NCBI GenBank assembly: GCA_025055975.1
Contig: JANWWM010000075.1
Span: 1-64,000, forward strand
Direction: 5' to 3'
Length of the DNA stretch: 64,000 nucleotides
Origin: Chloroherpetonaceae bacterium
GTDB lineage: Bacteria; Bacteroidota; Chlorobiia; Chlorobiales; Thermochlorobacteraceae
Shown: positions 44,500 to 53,979 of the stretch, one piece after another
How the letters are laid out: the number at the start of each line of letters is the position of its first letter
Numbering within the stretch: position 1 is the first letter of the stretch
Program-made: the position numbers and the translations under genes
Notes under the pieces: generated by a model
What the model saw: the letters and a program-made list of their open reading frames with translations, nothing else
What the model was told of the DNA's origin: nothing
The model's database searches: none

Positions 44500-46980
44500 T
44501 CAAAACGGCGCGTCGTCGCCAACGGAACTTTCAACGCCGACGGGCGCGCCCGATTCGTTTTGAAGCGCGACCAAATCATCAAGCTTCGCGTTCAAATCCA
44601 ACGGCGAGCCATCGAGCAGTTTGAGTTCGACGGGCGGATGCCGTTTCGAGTGTTCTTGATGCATCGCCTCGAATTTTCGCTGCGCGTCTTCGCCCATCTC
44701 TTCGCCGATTTGCTTCCACGAGCGCGCGCCGCGACATTTCGGAAAGCGCGTGCAACTGAGCCACAAGCCGCGTTTGCCGTCGCGCAAATACATTGGCGCG
44801 TCGCATTTCGGACATCGCGCGTCGGTTTCGAGCGGCGGCGTTTTCGGCGGCGCGACGCGACCGTTTTTGTCGAGGTTCAAAATCGCGTCGCAATCGGGGT
44901 AGTTCGAGCACGCCAAAAACCTGCCAAATTTGCCGTTGCGGACGAGCATTCGCCCCGTCTCGCATTTGTAACATCGAATTCCCGTCTCTTGCGGCGCGGC
45001 TTTTTTGAGCGAGAGCGATTTGGCGTTGTCGCACTTCGGATAGCGCGAGCACGAAAGAAATTTGCCCGACTTCGTCCACTTGACGAGCATTCTGCCCTTG
45101 CCGCACTTGTCGCAGACGTCGCCGCCCTCTTTGAACGGCAGAATTGGGTCTTTGGAGCGCGCTTGCAGCGCCGCTTCAAACGGCAGATAAAAATCGTTTA
45201 AGAGTTTTTCGTAGTCGGTTTCGCCCGACGCGACCTTGTCCAAATCGGCTTCCATTTTCGCCGTGAAATCCGTGTTGAACAGTTCGGCGAAATTGGCGAC
45301 GAGAATTTTGCACACGTCTCTGCCGAGTTCCGTCGGGAACAAGCGACGATTGCGATTCTCGACATAGCCGCGCTCGACGAGCGTCGAGAGAATCGTGGCG
45401 TAGGTGGACGGGCGACCGATGCCGTAGTTGTCGAGTTCTTTGACGAGGCTGGCTTCGGTGTAACGAGCGGGCGGCTTGGTGAAATGTTGATTCGGCTTGA
45501 CGTCGGCAAGTTTCATCGGGTCGTTTTCGGCGAGGCTTTTTGGCAGAATCGCGCCGCGTTCTTCTTCGCCGTCGTCTTCTTTGGTGGATTTGCGTTCTTC
45601 GTAATCCAACTCGCGCGCGTCGCCATAAACTTTGAGGAAGCCTTCGAACAGAACGACGCTCCCCGTGGCGCGAAAGAGAAATTCGCCATTGTCGTCGCCG
45701 ATGTCGACGCTGGTTTGTTCGAACTCCGCCGCCGCCATCTGCGAGGCAAGAAAGCGCTTCCAAACGAGTTCGTAAAGTTTGAACTGATCTTTGGCGAGGA
45801 ATTTTTCGATGGCTTTCGGCAGGCGGTCGACGCTCGTGGGTCTGATGGCTTCGTGCGCGTCTTGCGCCGTTTCGGCGGTTTTGAACTGCGTCGCCGTTTC
45901 GGGAACGAACTCTTTGCCGAAGTGGCGGCTGATGAAGTCTCGCGCTTCGGCTTGGGCTTCTTTGCTGACGCGCTTCGAGTCGGTTCGCATATAGGTAATC
46001 AAGCCGACCGCGCCTTCGCCGCCAAGCTCGATGCCTTCGTAGAGTTGTTGCGCCAGACGCATCGTTTGCTTGGAGCCGAAGCCGAGTTGATTCGAGGCGG
46101 CTTGTTGCAGAAGCGACGTCGTAAACGGCGGAGGCGGATTGCGTCGAACCTTGCGCTTTTTGATTTCAAGAATCGAGTAGAGCCGCGCCTTGATTTTTTC
46201 CGCGACGGCTTTCGCGTCGGCTTCGTTGGAAAGCTCAAAATCCTTGCCGTTGATTTTGACCAACTTGGCGGTTACGACGTCGCCGCTTTTGGCGACGAAA
46301 TCGGCGTAAATCGACCAATACTCTTTGGGCTTGAAGGCTTCGATTTCGTCTTCGCGCTCGCAGACGAGGCGCAGGGCGACCGACTGCACGCGCCCCGCCG
46401 ATAGCCCGTGCAAGACCGTGTCCCAAAGGAACGGGCTAACCTTGTAGCCGACGATTTTGTCCAACGCCTGTCGCGCTTGTTGGGAACGAACAAGCTTGTA
46501 ATCGATGTCGCGCGGATGTTGAATCGCCTCGCGCACGGCTTTTTCGGTGATTTCGTTGAAGACGGCGCGGCGAATGGGCTTGCGCGCCTCTTGCACCTCG
46601 TTGGCGATGTGCCAAGCGATCGCTTCGCCCTCGCGGTCAGGGTCGGTCGCCAGAAAAATCTCGCTCGATTCTTTGGCGAGCTTTTTCATTTCGCGCACGA
46701 CTTTCTCTTTGCCCTCGATGATTTCGTAATGCGGCTCGTAATGACGCTCGAAATCAAGCCCGATTTCTTTTCTCGGCAAATCTTTGATGTGCCCCATTGA
46801 TGCGAAAACGGCGTAATCCTTGCCGAGATATTTGTTGATGGTTTTCGCCTTCGCGGGCGATTCGACAATCACCAACCGCTTGCCTTTTGCCGAAGCGGTC
46901 GCCGTCTCCGCGCCTTTCGAGGCGGAGCCGCCCTCGCGTTTTGGTTCAGCAGGTTTGGAGGAACTCTTTTTCGTTGCCAT
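44500..46980 (-). CDS. topA: DNA topoisomerase I
   Basis: Type IA topoisomerase that relaxes negative supercoils. The 826 residues have a Lys/Ser-rich N-terminal extension (1-30), the Toprim domain (RLVIVESPAKAKTINKYLGK, AIAWHIANE), the catalytic tyrosine in LITYMRTDSKRVS, the ARYTEASLVKELDNYGIGRP block and three C4 zinc ribbons (CDKCGKGRMLVKW..., CYKCETGRMLVRN..., CPKCDAPMYLRDG...). The third ribbon is followed by an acidic tail. Length is typical. ATG at 46980 preferred over an upstream TTG. Confidence 0.95.
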   Translation of the reverse strand: MATKKSSSKPAEPKREGGSASKGAETATASAKGKRLVIVESPAKAKTINKYLGKDYAVFASMGHIKDLPRKEIGLDFERHYEPHYEIIEGKEKVVREMKKLAKESSEIFLATDPDREGEAIAWHIANEVQEARKPIRRAVFNEITEKAVREAIQHPRDIDYKLVRSQQARQALDKIVGYKVSPFLWDTVLHGLSAGRVQSVALRLVCEREDEIEAFKPKEYWSIYADFVAKSGDVVTAKLVKINGKDFELSNEADAKAVAEKIKARLYSILEIKKRKVRRNPPPPFTTSLLQQAASNQLGFGSKQTMRLAQQLYEGIELGGEGAVGLITYMRTDSKRVSKEAQAEARDFISRHFGKEFVPETATQFKTAETAQDAHEAIRPTSVDRLPKAIEKFLAKDQFKLYELVWKRFLASQMAAAEFEQTSVDIGDDNGEFLFRATGSVVLFEGFLKVYGDARELDYEERKSTKEDDGEEERGAILPKSLAENDPMKLADVKPNQHFTKPPARYTEASLVKELDNYGIGRPSTYATILSTLVERGYVENRNRRLFPTELGRDVCKILVANFAELFNTDFTAKMEADLDKVASGETDYEKLLNDFYLPFEAALQARSKDPILPFKEGGDVCDKCGKGRMLVKWTKSGKFLSCSRYPKCDNAKSLSLKKAAPQETGIRCYKCETGRMLVRNGKFGRFLACSNYPDCDAILNLDKNGRVAPPKTPPLETDARCPKCDAPMYLRDGKRGLWLSCTRFPKCRGARSWKQIGEEMGEDAQRKFEAMHQEHSKRHPPVELKLLDGSPLDLNAKLDDLVALQNESGAPVGVESSVGDDAPF

Positions 46981-47124
46981 ATCGCGCAAATGTTCGTTTT
47001 GAATTCAGCGTCGTCGTTGGCGATGAAACGTCGTTTTGCGGACTTTTGGTCATCGTTTCGTTTTTGAGGGTTGCAAAAAAAGCGAAGCGAAGGGAAAAAA
47101 CAAATTCGCCATCGCAGACCTTGC

Positions 47125-47181
47125 CCCTGACCCTTCTCCTTTGCGAAGGAGAGAAGAACGATTCTGACGCGATCGGAATCG
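47125..47181. repeat. Second dispersed repeat, copy 1, in the 46981-47371 gap
   Basis: This 391-base gap between topA and sucC contains a palindromic unit (CTTCTCCTTTGCGAAGGAGA, then GAACGATTCTGACGCG) whose reverse complement recurs with changes at 56219-56274. The stem CTTCTCCTT/AAGGAGA is self-complementary. It is joined to an inverted copy of the other repeat at 47191-47217. No gene is seen in the gap apart from the sucC promoter. Confidence 0.6.
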
Positions 47182-47190
47182 GGGCGAGGC

Positions 47191-47217
47191 GGATTCTCGC
47201 TTCGTCGGAATGACGAG
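47191..47217. repeat. Dispersed-repeat copy (inverted) before sucC
   Basis: The segment GGATTCTCGCTTCGTCGG followed by AATGACGAG is an inverted, diverged copy of the common intergenic repeat, immediately downstream of the second repeat type. Confidence 0.6.
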
Positions 47218-47328
47218 CGATTCAACTTGGGCAAGAACGCTCAAAATCACGAACAACGTTTGCCTCACGACGCGGGTTGCTCCAACGCAGCCCGAAGAGC
47301 ATAGAGCGGAAGTGCGGGAATTTTGCTA

Positions 47329-47336
47329 TACTTTCG
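47329..47336 (+). promoter_or_regulatory. -7-like element TACTTTCG before sucC
   Basis: TACTTTCG (within TATACTTTCG) lies 36 bases before the sucC ATG and fits the looser TAnnTTyG form. No TTG at ideal spacing upstream. Confidence 0.35.
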
Positions 47337-47371
47337 CTCGTCTTTTTCGGCAATCATTCTCGCAAAAACCA

Positions 47372-48550
47372 ATGAACATCCACGAGCATCAAGGCAAAGA
47401 GATACTCAAAAAATTCAACGTCGCCGTGCCGAAAGGCGTCGTTTGTTTTTCGGCGGAGGAAGCCAAAACGGCGGCGGAAACGATGCTTTCCGAGCAGGGC
47501 GGCGGCGTGGTCGTCGTCAAGGCGCAAATTCACGCGGGCGGCAGAGGCAAAGCGGGCGGCGTGAAGGTCGTTAGAACCGCCGACGAAGCCTTCGCCTACG
47601 CGCAAAAAATGCTTGGCTCGACGCTCGTTACGCACCAAACGGGACCCGAAGGCAGAATCGTGCGCCGACTGCTCGTCGAGGAAGGAATGAACATCGAGCG
47701 CGAACTTTATCTCGGCGTCACGCTCGACCGAGCCGTCTCCAAAAACGTGCTCATGGTCTCCACCGAAGGCGGAATGGACATTGAAGCCGTCGCCGAACAT
47801 TCGCCCGAAAAAATCTTGAAGATTCACATCGACCCGTTGCTTGGTCTTCAGCCTTATCAAGCCCGTCAAGCCGCGTTTTTCCTGCAACTTTCGGGCGAGC
47901 AGTTCAAAAACGGCGTTCAGTTCATTATGGCGCTCTACGAGGCATATGTCAAGTCGGATTGCTCGCTTGCGGAAATCAATCCGCTCGTGGTAACGAAGGA
48001 AGGCAAAGTCGTCGCGCTCGATGCGAAAATCAATTTCGACGACAACGCGCTCTTCCGCCACCCCGAATACGCCGAACTGCGCGACATCACCGAAGAAGAT
48101 CCGCTCGAAGTCGAAGCCTCGAAATCAAACTTGAACTACGTGCGTTTGGACGGCAACGTGGGGTGCATGGTCAATGGCGCGGGGCTTGCGATGGCGACGA
48201 TGGACATCATTCAACTTGCGGGCGGCAAACCCGCCAACTTCCTCGATGTCGGCGGCGGCGCGAGCGCCAAAACCGTCGAGGCGGGCTTTCGAATCATCTT
48301 GGCGGACAAGAACGTCAAGGCGATTTTGATCAACATCTTCGGCGGCATCGTGCGGTGCGATCGCGTCGCGTCGGGCGTGATTGAGGCGGCGAAGAACGTT
48401 GGTTTGCCCGTGCCCGTCATCGTGCGCCTTGAAGGCACCAACGCCGACCTTGCGCAAAAAATGCTCGACGAATCGGGGTTGAACCTCATCTCCGCGCAAG
48501 GCTTCAAGGACGCGGCGGAAAAGGTTACCAAAGCCCTCGCCACGCGATAG
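47372..48550 (+). CDS. sucC: Succinyl-CoA synthetase beta subunit (ADP/GDP-forming)
   Basis: Beta subunit of succinate-CoA ligase, linking succinyl-CoA, succinate and nucleotide phosphate. The 392 residues begin [20 protein letters not shown] and carry the ATP-grasp elements [60 protein letters not shown] and the CoA-ligase [13 protein letters not shown] and [15 protein letters not shown]. Standard length. The open frame extends upstream but the conserved opening fixes ATG 47372. sucD is not adjacent. Confidence 0.95.
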   Translation: MNIHEHQGKEILKKFNVAVPKGVVCFSAEEAKTAAETMLSEQGGGVVVVKAQIHAGGRGKAGGVKVVRTADEAFAYAQKMLGSTLVTHQTGPEGRIVRRLLVEEGMNIERELYLGVTLDRAVSKNVLMVSTEGGMDIEAVAEHSPEKILKIHIDPLLGLQPYQARQAAFFLQLSGEQFKNGVQFIMALYEAYVKSDCSLAEINPLVVTKEGKVVALDAKINFDDNALFRHPEYAELRDITEEDPLEVEASKSNLNYVRLDGNVGCMVNGAGLAMATMDIIQLAGGKPANFLDVGGGASAKTVEAGFRIILADKNVKAILINIFGGIVRCDRVASGVIEAAKNVGLPVPVIVRLEGTNADLAQKMLDESGLNLISAQGFKDAAEKVTKALATR

Positions 48551-48588
48551 TTTCCGAGCGGCTGGCTTCGAGGGGGCGGAGCGGGCGG

Positions 48589-48620
48589 TTTGAATTTTGA
48601 ACGACGAAACGGTAAATTCC
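48589..48620 (+). promoter_or_regulatory. TTTG-N20-TAAATTCC promoter for uppS-bamA
   Basis: TTTG at 48589-48592 and TAAATTCC at 48613-48620, exactly 20 bases apart, form one of the best -33/-7 pairs in the window. It lies 27 bases before the uppS ATG, within the 96-base gap after sucC. Confidence 0.5.
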
Positions 48621-48646
48621 GCGACTTTTCGCTCAAACGCAAAAGA

Positions 48647-49513
48647 ATGGAGACGCTGACGAAACCGACCGTGATTCGCGCAAAAAACGCGCTTGCCGCA
48701 AAGACGCAGGAAACGGAGCAAGCCGACGACGCTCAAATCCAAGCCGCGCTCAAAGCCAGCGGCGCGATTCCCGAACACATCGCCATCATTATGGACGGCA
48801 ACGGACGCTGGGCGGCGCGACGCGGCGAAATGCGCGTCTCGGGGCACAACGCGGGCGTGCAATCCGTGCGCGACACCGTCGAAGCCTGCGCTCAACTCGG
48901 CGTGAAATACCTCACCCTGTATGCCTTCTCCACCGAAAACTGGAAACGCCCGAAAAGCGAAGTCTCCGCCTTGATGCAATTGCTCATTCAAGCCTTGCGC
49001 AAGGAGACCAAAACGCTGCACGAGAACGACATCAAGCTCAACGCCATCGGCAACATCTTCGCGCTGCCGCCCAACGTGCGCAAGGAACTGCAAGAAGCGA
49101 TGGAACTGACGCGCCACAACGCGCGAATGACGCTCTCGCTCGCGCTCTCATACAGCGGTCGATGGGAAATCATGCAAGCCACCAAACGCATCGCCGAAGA
49201 AGTCAAGGCGGGACGCTTGAACCCCGACGACATCACCGACGAAGTCTTCGAGCGTCATCTTGCCACTTACGGCATGCCGCACCCCGACTTGCTCATTCGC
49301 ACGAGCGGCGAATTTCGCATCAGCAATTTCCTCTTGTGGCAACTGGCTTACACCGAGATTCACATCACCGATTGCTACTGGCCCGACTTTCGGCGCGACA
49401 AACTCTACGAAGCCATCCGCGACTTCCAACGCCGAGAGCGTCGCTTCGGAATGACGAGCGAACAACTTGCCGCCCTGACCAATCCGCTGCATCAAGCGAA
49501 CCCGCAATGCTGA
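48647..49513 (+). CDS. uppS: Undecaprenyl diphosphate synthase
   Basis: cis-Prenyltransferase making the C55 lipid carrier for peptidoglycan and surface glycans. The 288 residues show AIIMDGNGRWAARRGEMRVS (catalytic Asp, about 46-65), GHNAGVQSVRD, LTLYAFSTENWKRP, SYSGRWEI, PDLLIRTSGEFRISNFLLWQ and the end block TEIHITDCYWPDF. There is a 40-residue N-terminal extension compared with E. coli. ATG at 48647. It overlaps the bamA start by seven bases, so carrier synthesis and outer-membrane assembly are co-expressed. Confidence 0.95.
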   Translation: METLTKPTVIRAKNALAAKTQETEQADDAQIQAALKASGAIPEHIAIIMDGNGRWAARRGEMRVSGHNAGVQSVRDTVEACAQLGVKYLTLYAFSTENWKRPKSEVSALMQLLIQALRKETKTLHENDIKLNAIGNIFALPPNVRKELQEAMELTRHNARMTLSLALSYSGRWEIMQATKRIAEEVKAGRLNPDDITDEVFERHLATYGMPHPDLLIRTSGEFRISNFLLWQLAYTEIHITDCYWPDFRRDKLYEAIRDFQRRERRFGMTSEQLAALTNPLHQANPQC

Positions 49514-52002
49514 ACGCCTCTTTCGTCAGCCAAGTTGCGCGCGTCGCGTTCATAGAAACGCCGCGCCGTTTGGCGCTCGGAACGTTGCTTGCGTTTCTGT
49601 TCGCCCATGCCGCGCCAACGCTCCTTGCGCAAGACGAACCCGACGACGAAAAAACCAAAATCCAACTCGATTTCTCCGAACCCGCCAAATACAAGGTGCT
49701 TGGCATTTCCGTCGTCGGAAATTCCTCAATCTCCGAAAAAGACATTCTCGCCCGTTTCCCGATTCAAGTCGGGCAAGACGTCACGATCCCCGGCAACGAA
49801 CTCGCCGACGCCATCAAACGCCTGTGGAAACAAAAGCTGTTCAGCGACATTCGCGTCGAGATTGACCGCAAAACCTTCGATGGCGTGTTCCTTTCCATCA
49901 AGGTCAAAGAGTATCCCGTGCTCTCTCAAATCGTCTTCGAAGGCAACGCCGAATTCGACGAGGAAGAACTCTTGAAAAAAGCGGAACTGACGCGCGGCGC
50001 GACCATCACCGACCAAATGATTTACCTCGCCCGACAGCGCTTGCTCAAATTCTACGAGGAAGAAGGCTACCTGCTTTGCGACATCGATTACGAACTGCGC
50101 GAAACCAAGAAAGGACGCGCCACGCTCTTTTTCCGAATCAAAGAAAACGACCGCGTCATCATCGAGCGCATCAACTTTGTCGGCAACAAAGCCTTCGAAA
50201 AAGGCGAACTTCTGGGCGAACTCGAAGACACCAAACAACTCAACTTCTGGCGACGCATTTTTTCAAAGCCCATTTTAGACCGCAAGAAATACGAAAACGA
50301 CAAGGAAAAACTCATCGCCTTCTACCGCGAAAACGGTTACCGTGACGCTTATTTCGTCCGCGATTCCATCTACTACTCGCCCGACAAGCGTCGTTTGCAT
50401 CTGACGATTTTCCTCCACGAAGGTCCGAAATATGTCCTGCGCAACGTTCAGTGGGAAGGCAATTCGCTTTATAGCGACGCGGAACTGTCGGCGGTCTTCG
50501 GATTCAAGAAGGGCGATGTCTACAACGAGAAAAAAATCATGGAACGCCTCACCTACTCGCCCGAAGGCGGCGACATTGGCTCGCTCTACCAAGACCGCGG
50601 CTACCTCACGTTTCGCGCCGACAAAGAAGAAATCGTCGTCGAAGGCGATTCGATCGACCTCAAAATTTTCATCGCCGAGGGCAAGCAGTTTCGCATTCGC
50701 AACGTCAACATCGCGGGCAACACGAAAACCAAAGACCGCGTCATTCGGCGCGAACTTTACACCGTGCCCGGCGACCTATATAGCCGCGACAACATCATTC
50801 GCTCCATTCGCCAAATCGCGCAACTCAACTACTTCGACCAAGAAAAAATCACGCCCGACATTCAGCCCAAAAGCGACGACGAAGTCGACATCACTTACAA
50901 CGTGATTGAAAAATCCACCGACACGTTCAACGCCTCCGCGGGCTACAGCGGCGCGATTGGCTTTACGGGCGCGCTGGGGCTGACGTTCAACAACTTCTCG
51001 ATTCAAGACGTCACGAAGCGCGAAGCCTACGCGCCCCTGCCGCACGGCGACGGACAACGGCTCGATTTTCAGTGGCAATTTGGTCGATTCAACTTTCAAA
51101 CCCTCTCGCTTTCCTTTACGGAGCCTTGGGCGTTTGGCACGCCGACGTCGCTCGGATTCAGCGTTTTCGACACGCGCCAAAACTTTGGGCAAGAGCTGCG
51201 CCAAACGGGCATTTCGCTTTCCGTCGGTCGCCGCCTCACGTTCCCCGATGACTACTTTCGCATCGATTACACCTTCCGATTTCAACGCAACCGCGTCGGC
51301 GCGTCGGAGGGGCTGTTCCGACAGAGCCTCTTCTTCGTAACCGCCGACGAATACAGCGTCATTCAGGTCATTTCGCGCAACAGCACCGACAATCCGATTT
51401 ATCCGCGTCGCGGAAGCGATTTTTCGTTCTCGACGCAACTGTCGGGCGGACCGCTTCCGGGCAACGTGGATTTTCTCAAACTCAACTTGCGCGCGAGTTG
51501 GTTCTCGCAACTGGCGGGCGACTTGACGCTAATGACGAGCGCGGACTTTGGCGCGCTCGATGCCATCGGCGACCGACGAAGCAACATTCCCGCCATCAAC
51601 TTCTTCTATATGGGCGGAAGCGGCATCTCGTTCTTGCCTACGATTCCGCTGCGCGGCTATCCCGACCAAGGCGTAGGCGTGTTCGATCCGAGTCTGCGCA
51701 TCTACACGGGCAATTTCTACGCGAAGTTCCAAACCGAACTGCGTTATCCGATTAGCCTCAATCCGCAAGCGACCGTCTACGCGCTCGCGTTTGCCGAAGC
51801 GGGCAACATTTATCAAAACGCCGCTCGCGCCAACTTCGCCGACCTCAAACGCGCCGTTGGGTTTGGCGTGCGCGTTTTCCTGCCCATCGTCGGTTTGATT
51901 GGGCTTGACTACGGCTTCGGACTCGACCCCGTGCCCTCCGTGCCCGGTCGTCCGAATCAAGGCTGGAACTTCATCTTCACCTTTGGGCAATTTGCGCGAT
52001 AG
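49507..52002 (+). CDS. bamA: Outer-membrane protein assembly factor BamA
   Basis: Central Omp85 insertase for outer-membrane beta-barrels. The 831 residues have a signal region (to about 37, ending TLLAQ), five POTRA domains (about 55-450; e.g. YKVLGISVVGNSSISEKDIL, VIIERINFVGNKAFEKGELL, FRIRNVNIAGNTKTKDRVIR) and a 16-strand barrel with the L6 motif LRGYPDQGVGVF (about 716-727) and terminal aromatic pattern FIFTFGQF. Length is standard. The open frame extends far upstream inside uppS; the ATG at 49507 is the sensible start. Confidence 0.95.
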   Translation: MLNASFVSQVARVAFIETPRRLALGTLLAFLFAHAAPTLLAQDEPDDEKTKIQLDFSEPAKYKVLGISVVGNSSISEKDILARFPIQVGQDVTIPGNELADAIKRLWKQKLFSDIRVEIDRKTFDGVFLSIKVKEYPVLSQIVFEGNAEFDEEELLKKAELTRGATITDQMIYLARQRLLKFYEEEGYLLCDIDYELRETKKGRATLFFRIKENDRVIIERINFVGNKAFEKGELLGELEDTKQLNFWRRIFSKPILDRKKYENDKEKLIAFYRENGYRDAYFVRDSIYYSPDKRRLHLTIFLHEGPKYVLRNVQWEGNSLYSDAELSAVFGFKKGDVYNEKKIMERLTYSPEGGDIGSLYQDRGYLTFRADKEEIVVEGDSIDLKIFIAEGKQFRIRNVNIAGNTKTKDRVIRRELYTVPGDLYSRDNIIRSIRQIAQLNYFDQEKITPDIQPKSDDEVDITYNVIEKSTDTFNASAGYSGAIGFTGALGLTFNNFSIQDVTKREAYAPLPHGDGQRLDFQWQFGRFNFQTLSLSFTEPWAFGTPTSLGFSVFDTRQNFGQELRQTGISLSVGRRLTFPDDYFRIDYTFRFQRNRVGASEGLFRQSLFFVTADEYSVIQVISRNSTDNPIYPRRGSDFSFSTQLSGGPLPGNVDFLKLNLRASWFSQLAGDLTLMTSADFGALDAIGDRRSNIPAINFFYMGGSGISFLPTIPLRGYPDQGVGVFDPSLRIYTGNFYAKFQTELRYPISLNPQATVYALAFAEAGNIYQNAARANFADLKRAVGFGVRVFLPIVGLIGLDYGFGLDPVPSVPGRPNQGWNFIFTFGQFAR

Positions 52003-52053
52003 CGATTTATCCCCCTCGCCAAGCAAAGAACCGACAAGCCTACGCAGACTCGC

Positions 52054-52085
52054 TTGAACTTGACCAATTCAGGCGAGTATATTCA
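52054..52085 (+). promoter_or_regulatory. TTG-N21-TATATTCA promoter before recQ
   Basis: TTG at 52054-52056 and TATATTCA at 52078-52085, 21 bases apart, form a -33/-7 pair about 61 bases before the recQ TTG start, in the gap after bamA. Confidence 0.45.
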
Positions 52086-52145
52086 TCGCTCAAACGTTTC
52101 AAAGCGATTTTGCCTTTGAAACTCACAATCCAACGACGTTGAACG

Positions 52146-53939
52146 TTGTCAAGCCTGACGCAACAAGCCGCCGCGCCGACGCGCTCTGCCGAAGACGACG
52201 CCTTGATAGCGAAAGCGCGACGCTTGCTCCAATACCTGTTCGGCTACGAATCGTTCCGAGGCGAGCAAGAGCGCGTGATTCTGTCGTTGCTCAAAGGCAA
52301 CGACACGCTGGCGATTATGCCGACGGGACAAGGCAAATCGCTCTGCTACCAAATCCCCGCGCAGATGTTTTCGGGACTGACGCTCGTCGTTTCGCCGCTC
52401 ATCGCGTTGATGAAAGACCAAGTCGACTCGCTCAAAGCCATCGGGTATCCCGCCGCCGCCATCAACAGCCAAACGAGTTTGGGCGCGGTTCAACGCGCGA
52501 TGCTTGAAATTTATCAAGGCAAGTTGAAGCTCCTGTTCGTCGCCCCTGAACGCTTGGAGACGCGCAGTTTCGTTTCGGCGATGCAAGGCGTGGAGATTTC
52601 GCTCGTCGCCGTCGATGAAGCGCATTGCATTTCCGAATGGGGCTACGACTTTCGCCCAAGTTATCAGCGCATCGCCGAAGGCATCGAAGCCATCTCGCCC
52701 CAAAAACGCCCGATTATGCTCGCGCTCACGGCGACGGCGACGGAAGAAGTCATCGAGGACATTCAAACCTTTCTAAAACTTCAATCGCCCAACGTCATCG
52801 TTGGCGGTTTCGAGCGCCCGAATCTTTCGCTGTCGGTTTTCGCGTTGGAAAACAAGCGACAGAAACTTTTGCAGATTTTGAACGCCGTCAAAGGTTCGGC
52901 GATGGTCTATGCGATGAGCCGAAAACTCGCCGAAGAAACGGCGCGATTTCTTCAACAACATCGCATACAAGCCATTCACTACCACGCGGGACTTCCCGAC
53001 GAAGAGCGATCGCGAATTCAGGAGGCGTTTTTTCGAAACGAGTATCGCGTCGTGTGCGCCACGAATGCGTTTGGAATGGGCGTGAACAAACCCGACGTGC
53101 GCGTCGTGGTTCATCTCGAATTGCCCGAAACGCTCGAAGCCTACTATCAAGAAGCGGGCAGAGCGGGACGCGACGGCAAGAAAAGTTACGCCGTCTTGCT
53201 TTATTCGCCGCGCGACCTTGAAAAAGGCGATTACCTGCTTTCGCAATCCTACCCGAGCAAGGAAGAGATCGAAGCCGCTTACGACGAACTCCGCAAACGC
53301 TTGGGCAGAAGCGAGACGGGCGCGCTCACGTTGGAGCGACAAGACGCGCTCGACGCTCTGCAAGCCCGATTCGGCAAAGCCTTCGGGAGCGTCAAGTTGG
53401 ATGCCGCGCTGGACATTCTCGCAAACGCGAACATCATCGAACATCTGCGAAACGACGGCGAGACGGAGACGCTGAAAATTCTCGTCCACCGAGACGCCAT
53501 CGAGGAGTGGATTCGCGGCAGTCGAAGCGAAACGCAACGCAAGGTTTTCGAGCAAGTCTTGCGCTCGTTTGGAGGCGAGTGCTTTTCGAGCGAGGTTCAA
53601 TTCTCGCTGTCGCAATTCGCTTTCAAGGCGGGCGTAGACGCGAAAGCCGCGCTGAACGTCTTTCGGGAATGGAATCAGTCGGGCTTGGCGGAGTTTCGGT
53701 CGGGCGAACTCGTTTCGGTCGTCGTGCTCGCGCCGAATCTCAACCCGAAGAAGTTGCCCATCGACTGGGCGCGACTTGAAAAACGCCGAAAGGTCGCCGA
53801 GAAAAAGTTTCGAAGCGTCAAGAACTACGTGCGCTACGCGAGGTGTCGGCGCAATTACATCTTGGATTACTTTGGGGAAACGCGATACTCGGAAAAATGC
53901 GGCATTTGCGACAACTGCTTGGGGCGACACGAAAAATGA
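52146..53939 (+). CDS. recQ: ATP-dependent DNA helicase RecQ
   Basis: 3'-5' SF2 helicase for recombination repair and fork processing. The 597 residues have IMPTGQGKSLCYQIP (Walker A), VVSPLIALMKDQVD, the VDEAHCISEWGYDFRPSY box, LTATATEEV, ATNAFGMGVNKPDV, QEAGRAGRDGK and the RQC zinc site with CRRNYILDYFGE and CGICDNCLG at the very C-terminus. There is no HRDC domain. The start is TTG at 52146; the first in-frame ATG would remove the Q motif. Confidence 0.93.
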   Translation: MSSLTQQAAAPTRSAEDDALIAKARRLLQYLFGYESFRGEQERVILSLLKGNDTLAIMPTGQGKSLCYQIPAQMFSGLTLVVSPLIALMKDQVDSLKAIGYPAAAINSQTSLGAVQRAMLEIYQGKLKLLFVAPERLETRSFVSAMQGVEISLVAVDEAHCISEWGYDFRPSYQRIAEGIEAISPQKRPIMLALTATATEEVIEDIQTFLKLQSPNVIVGGFERPNLSLSVFALENKRQKLLQILNAVKGSAMVYAMSRKLAEETARFLQQHRIQAIHYHAGLPDEERSRIQEAFFRNEYRVVCATNAFGMGVNKPDVRVVVHLELPETLEAYYQEAGRAGRDGKKSYAVLLYSPRDLEKGDYLLSQSYPSKEEIEAAYDELRKRLGRSETGALTLERQDALDALQARFGKAFGSVKLDAALDILANANIIEHLRNDGETETLKILVHRDAIEEWIRGSRSETQRKVFEQVLRSFGGECFSSEVQFSLSQFAFKAGVDAKAALNVFREWNQSGLAEFRSGELVSVVVLAPNLNPKKLPIDWARLEKRRKVAEKKFRSVKNYVRYARCRRNYILDYFGETRYSEKCGICDNCLGRHEK

Positions 53940-53940
53940 A

Positions 53941-53963
53941 AGGGCGGACTATGCGTCCGCCCT
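53941..53963. terminator. Hairpin terminator between convergent recQ and acs
   Basis: A perfect 9-bp stem AGGGCGGAC/GTCCGCCCT with a 5-base loop. On the minus strand the stem is followed by TTTCATTTTTC, so it most likely ends the acs transcript. On the plus strand there is no T run after it. Confidence 0.8.
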
Positions 53964-53979
53964 CCTCGCTCTCGATGGG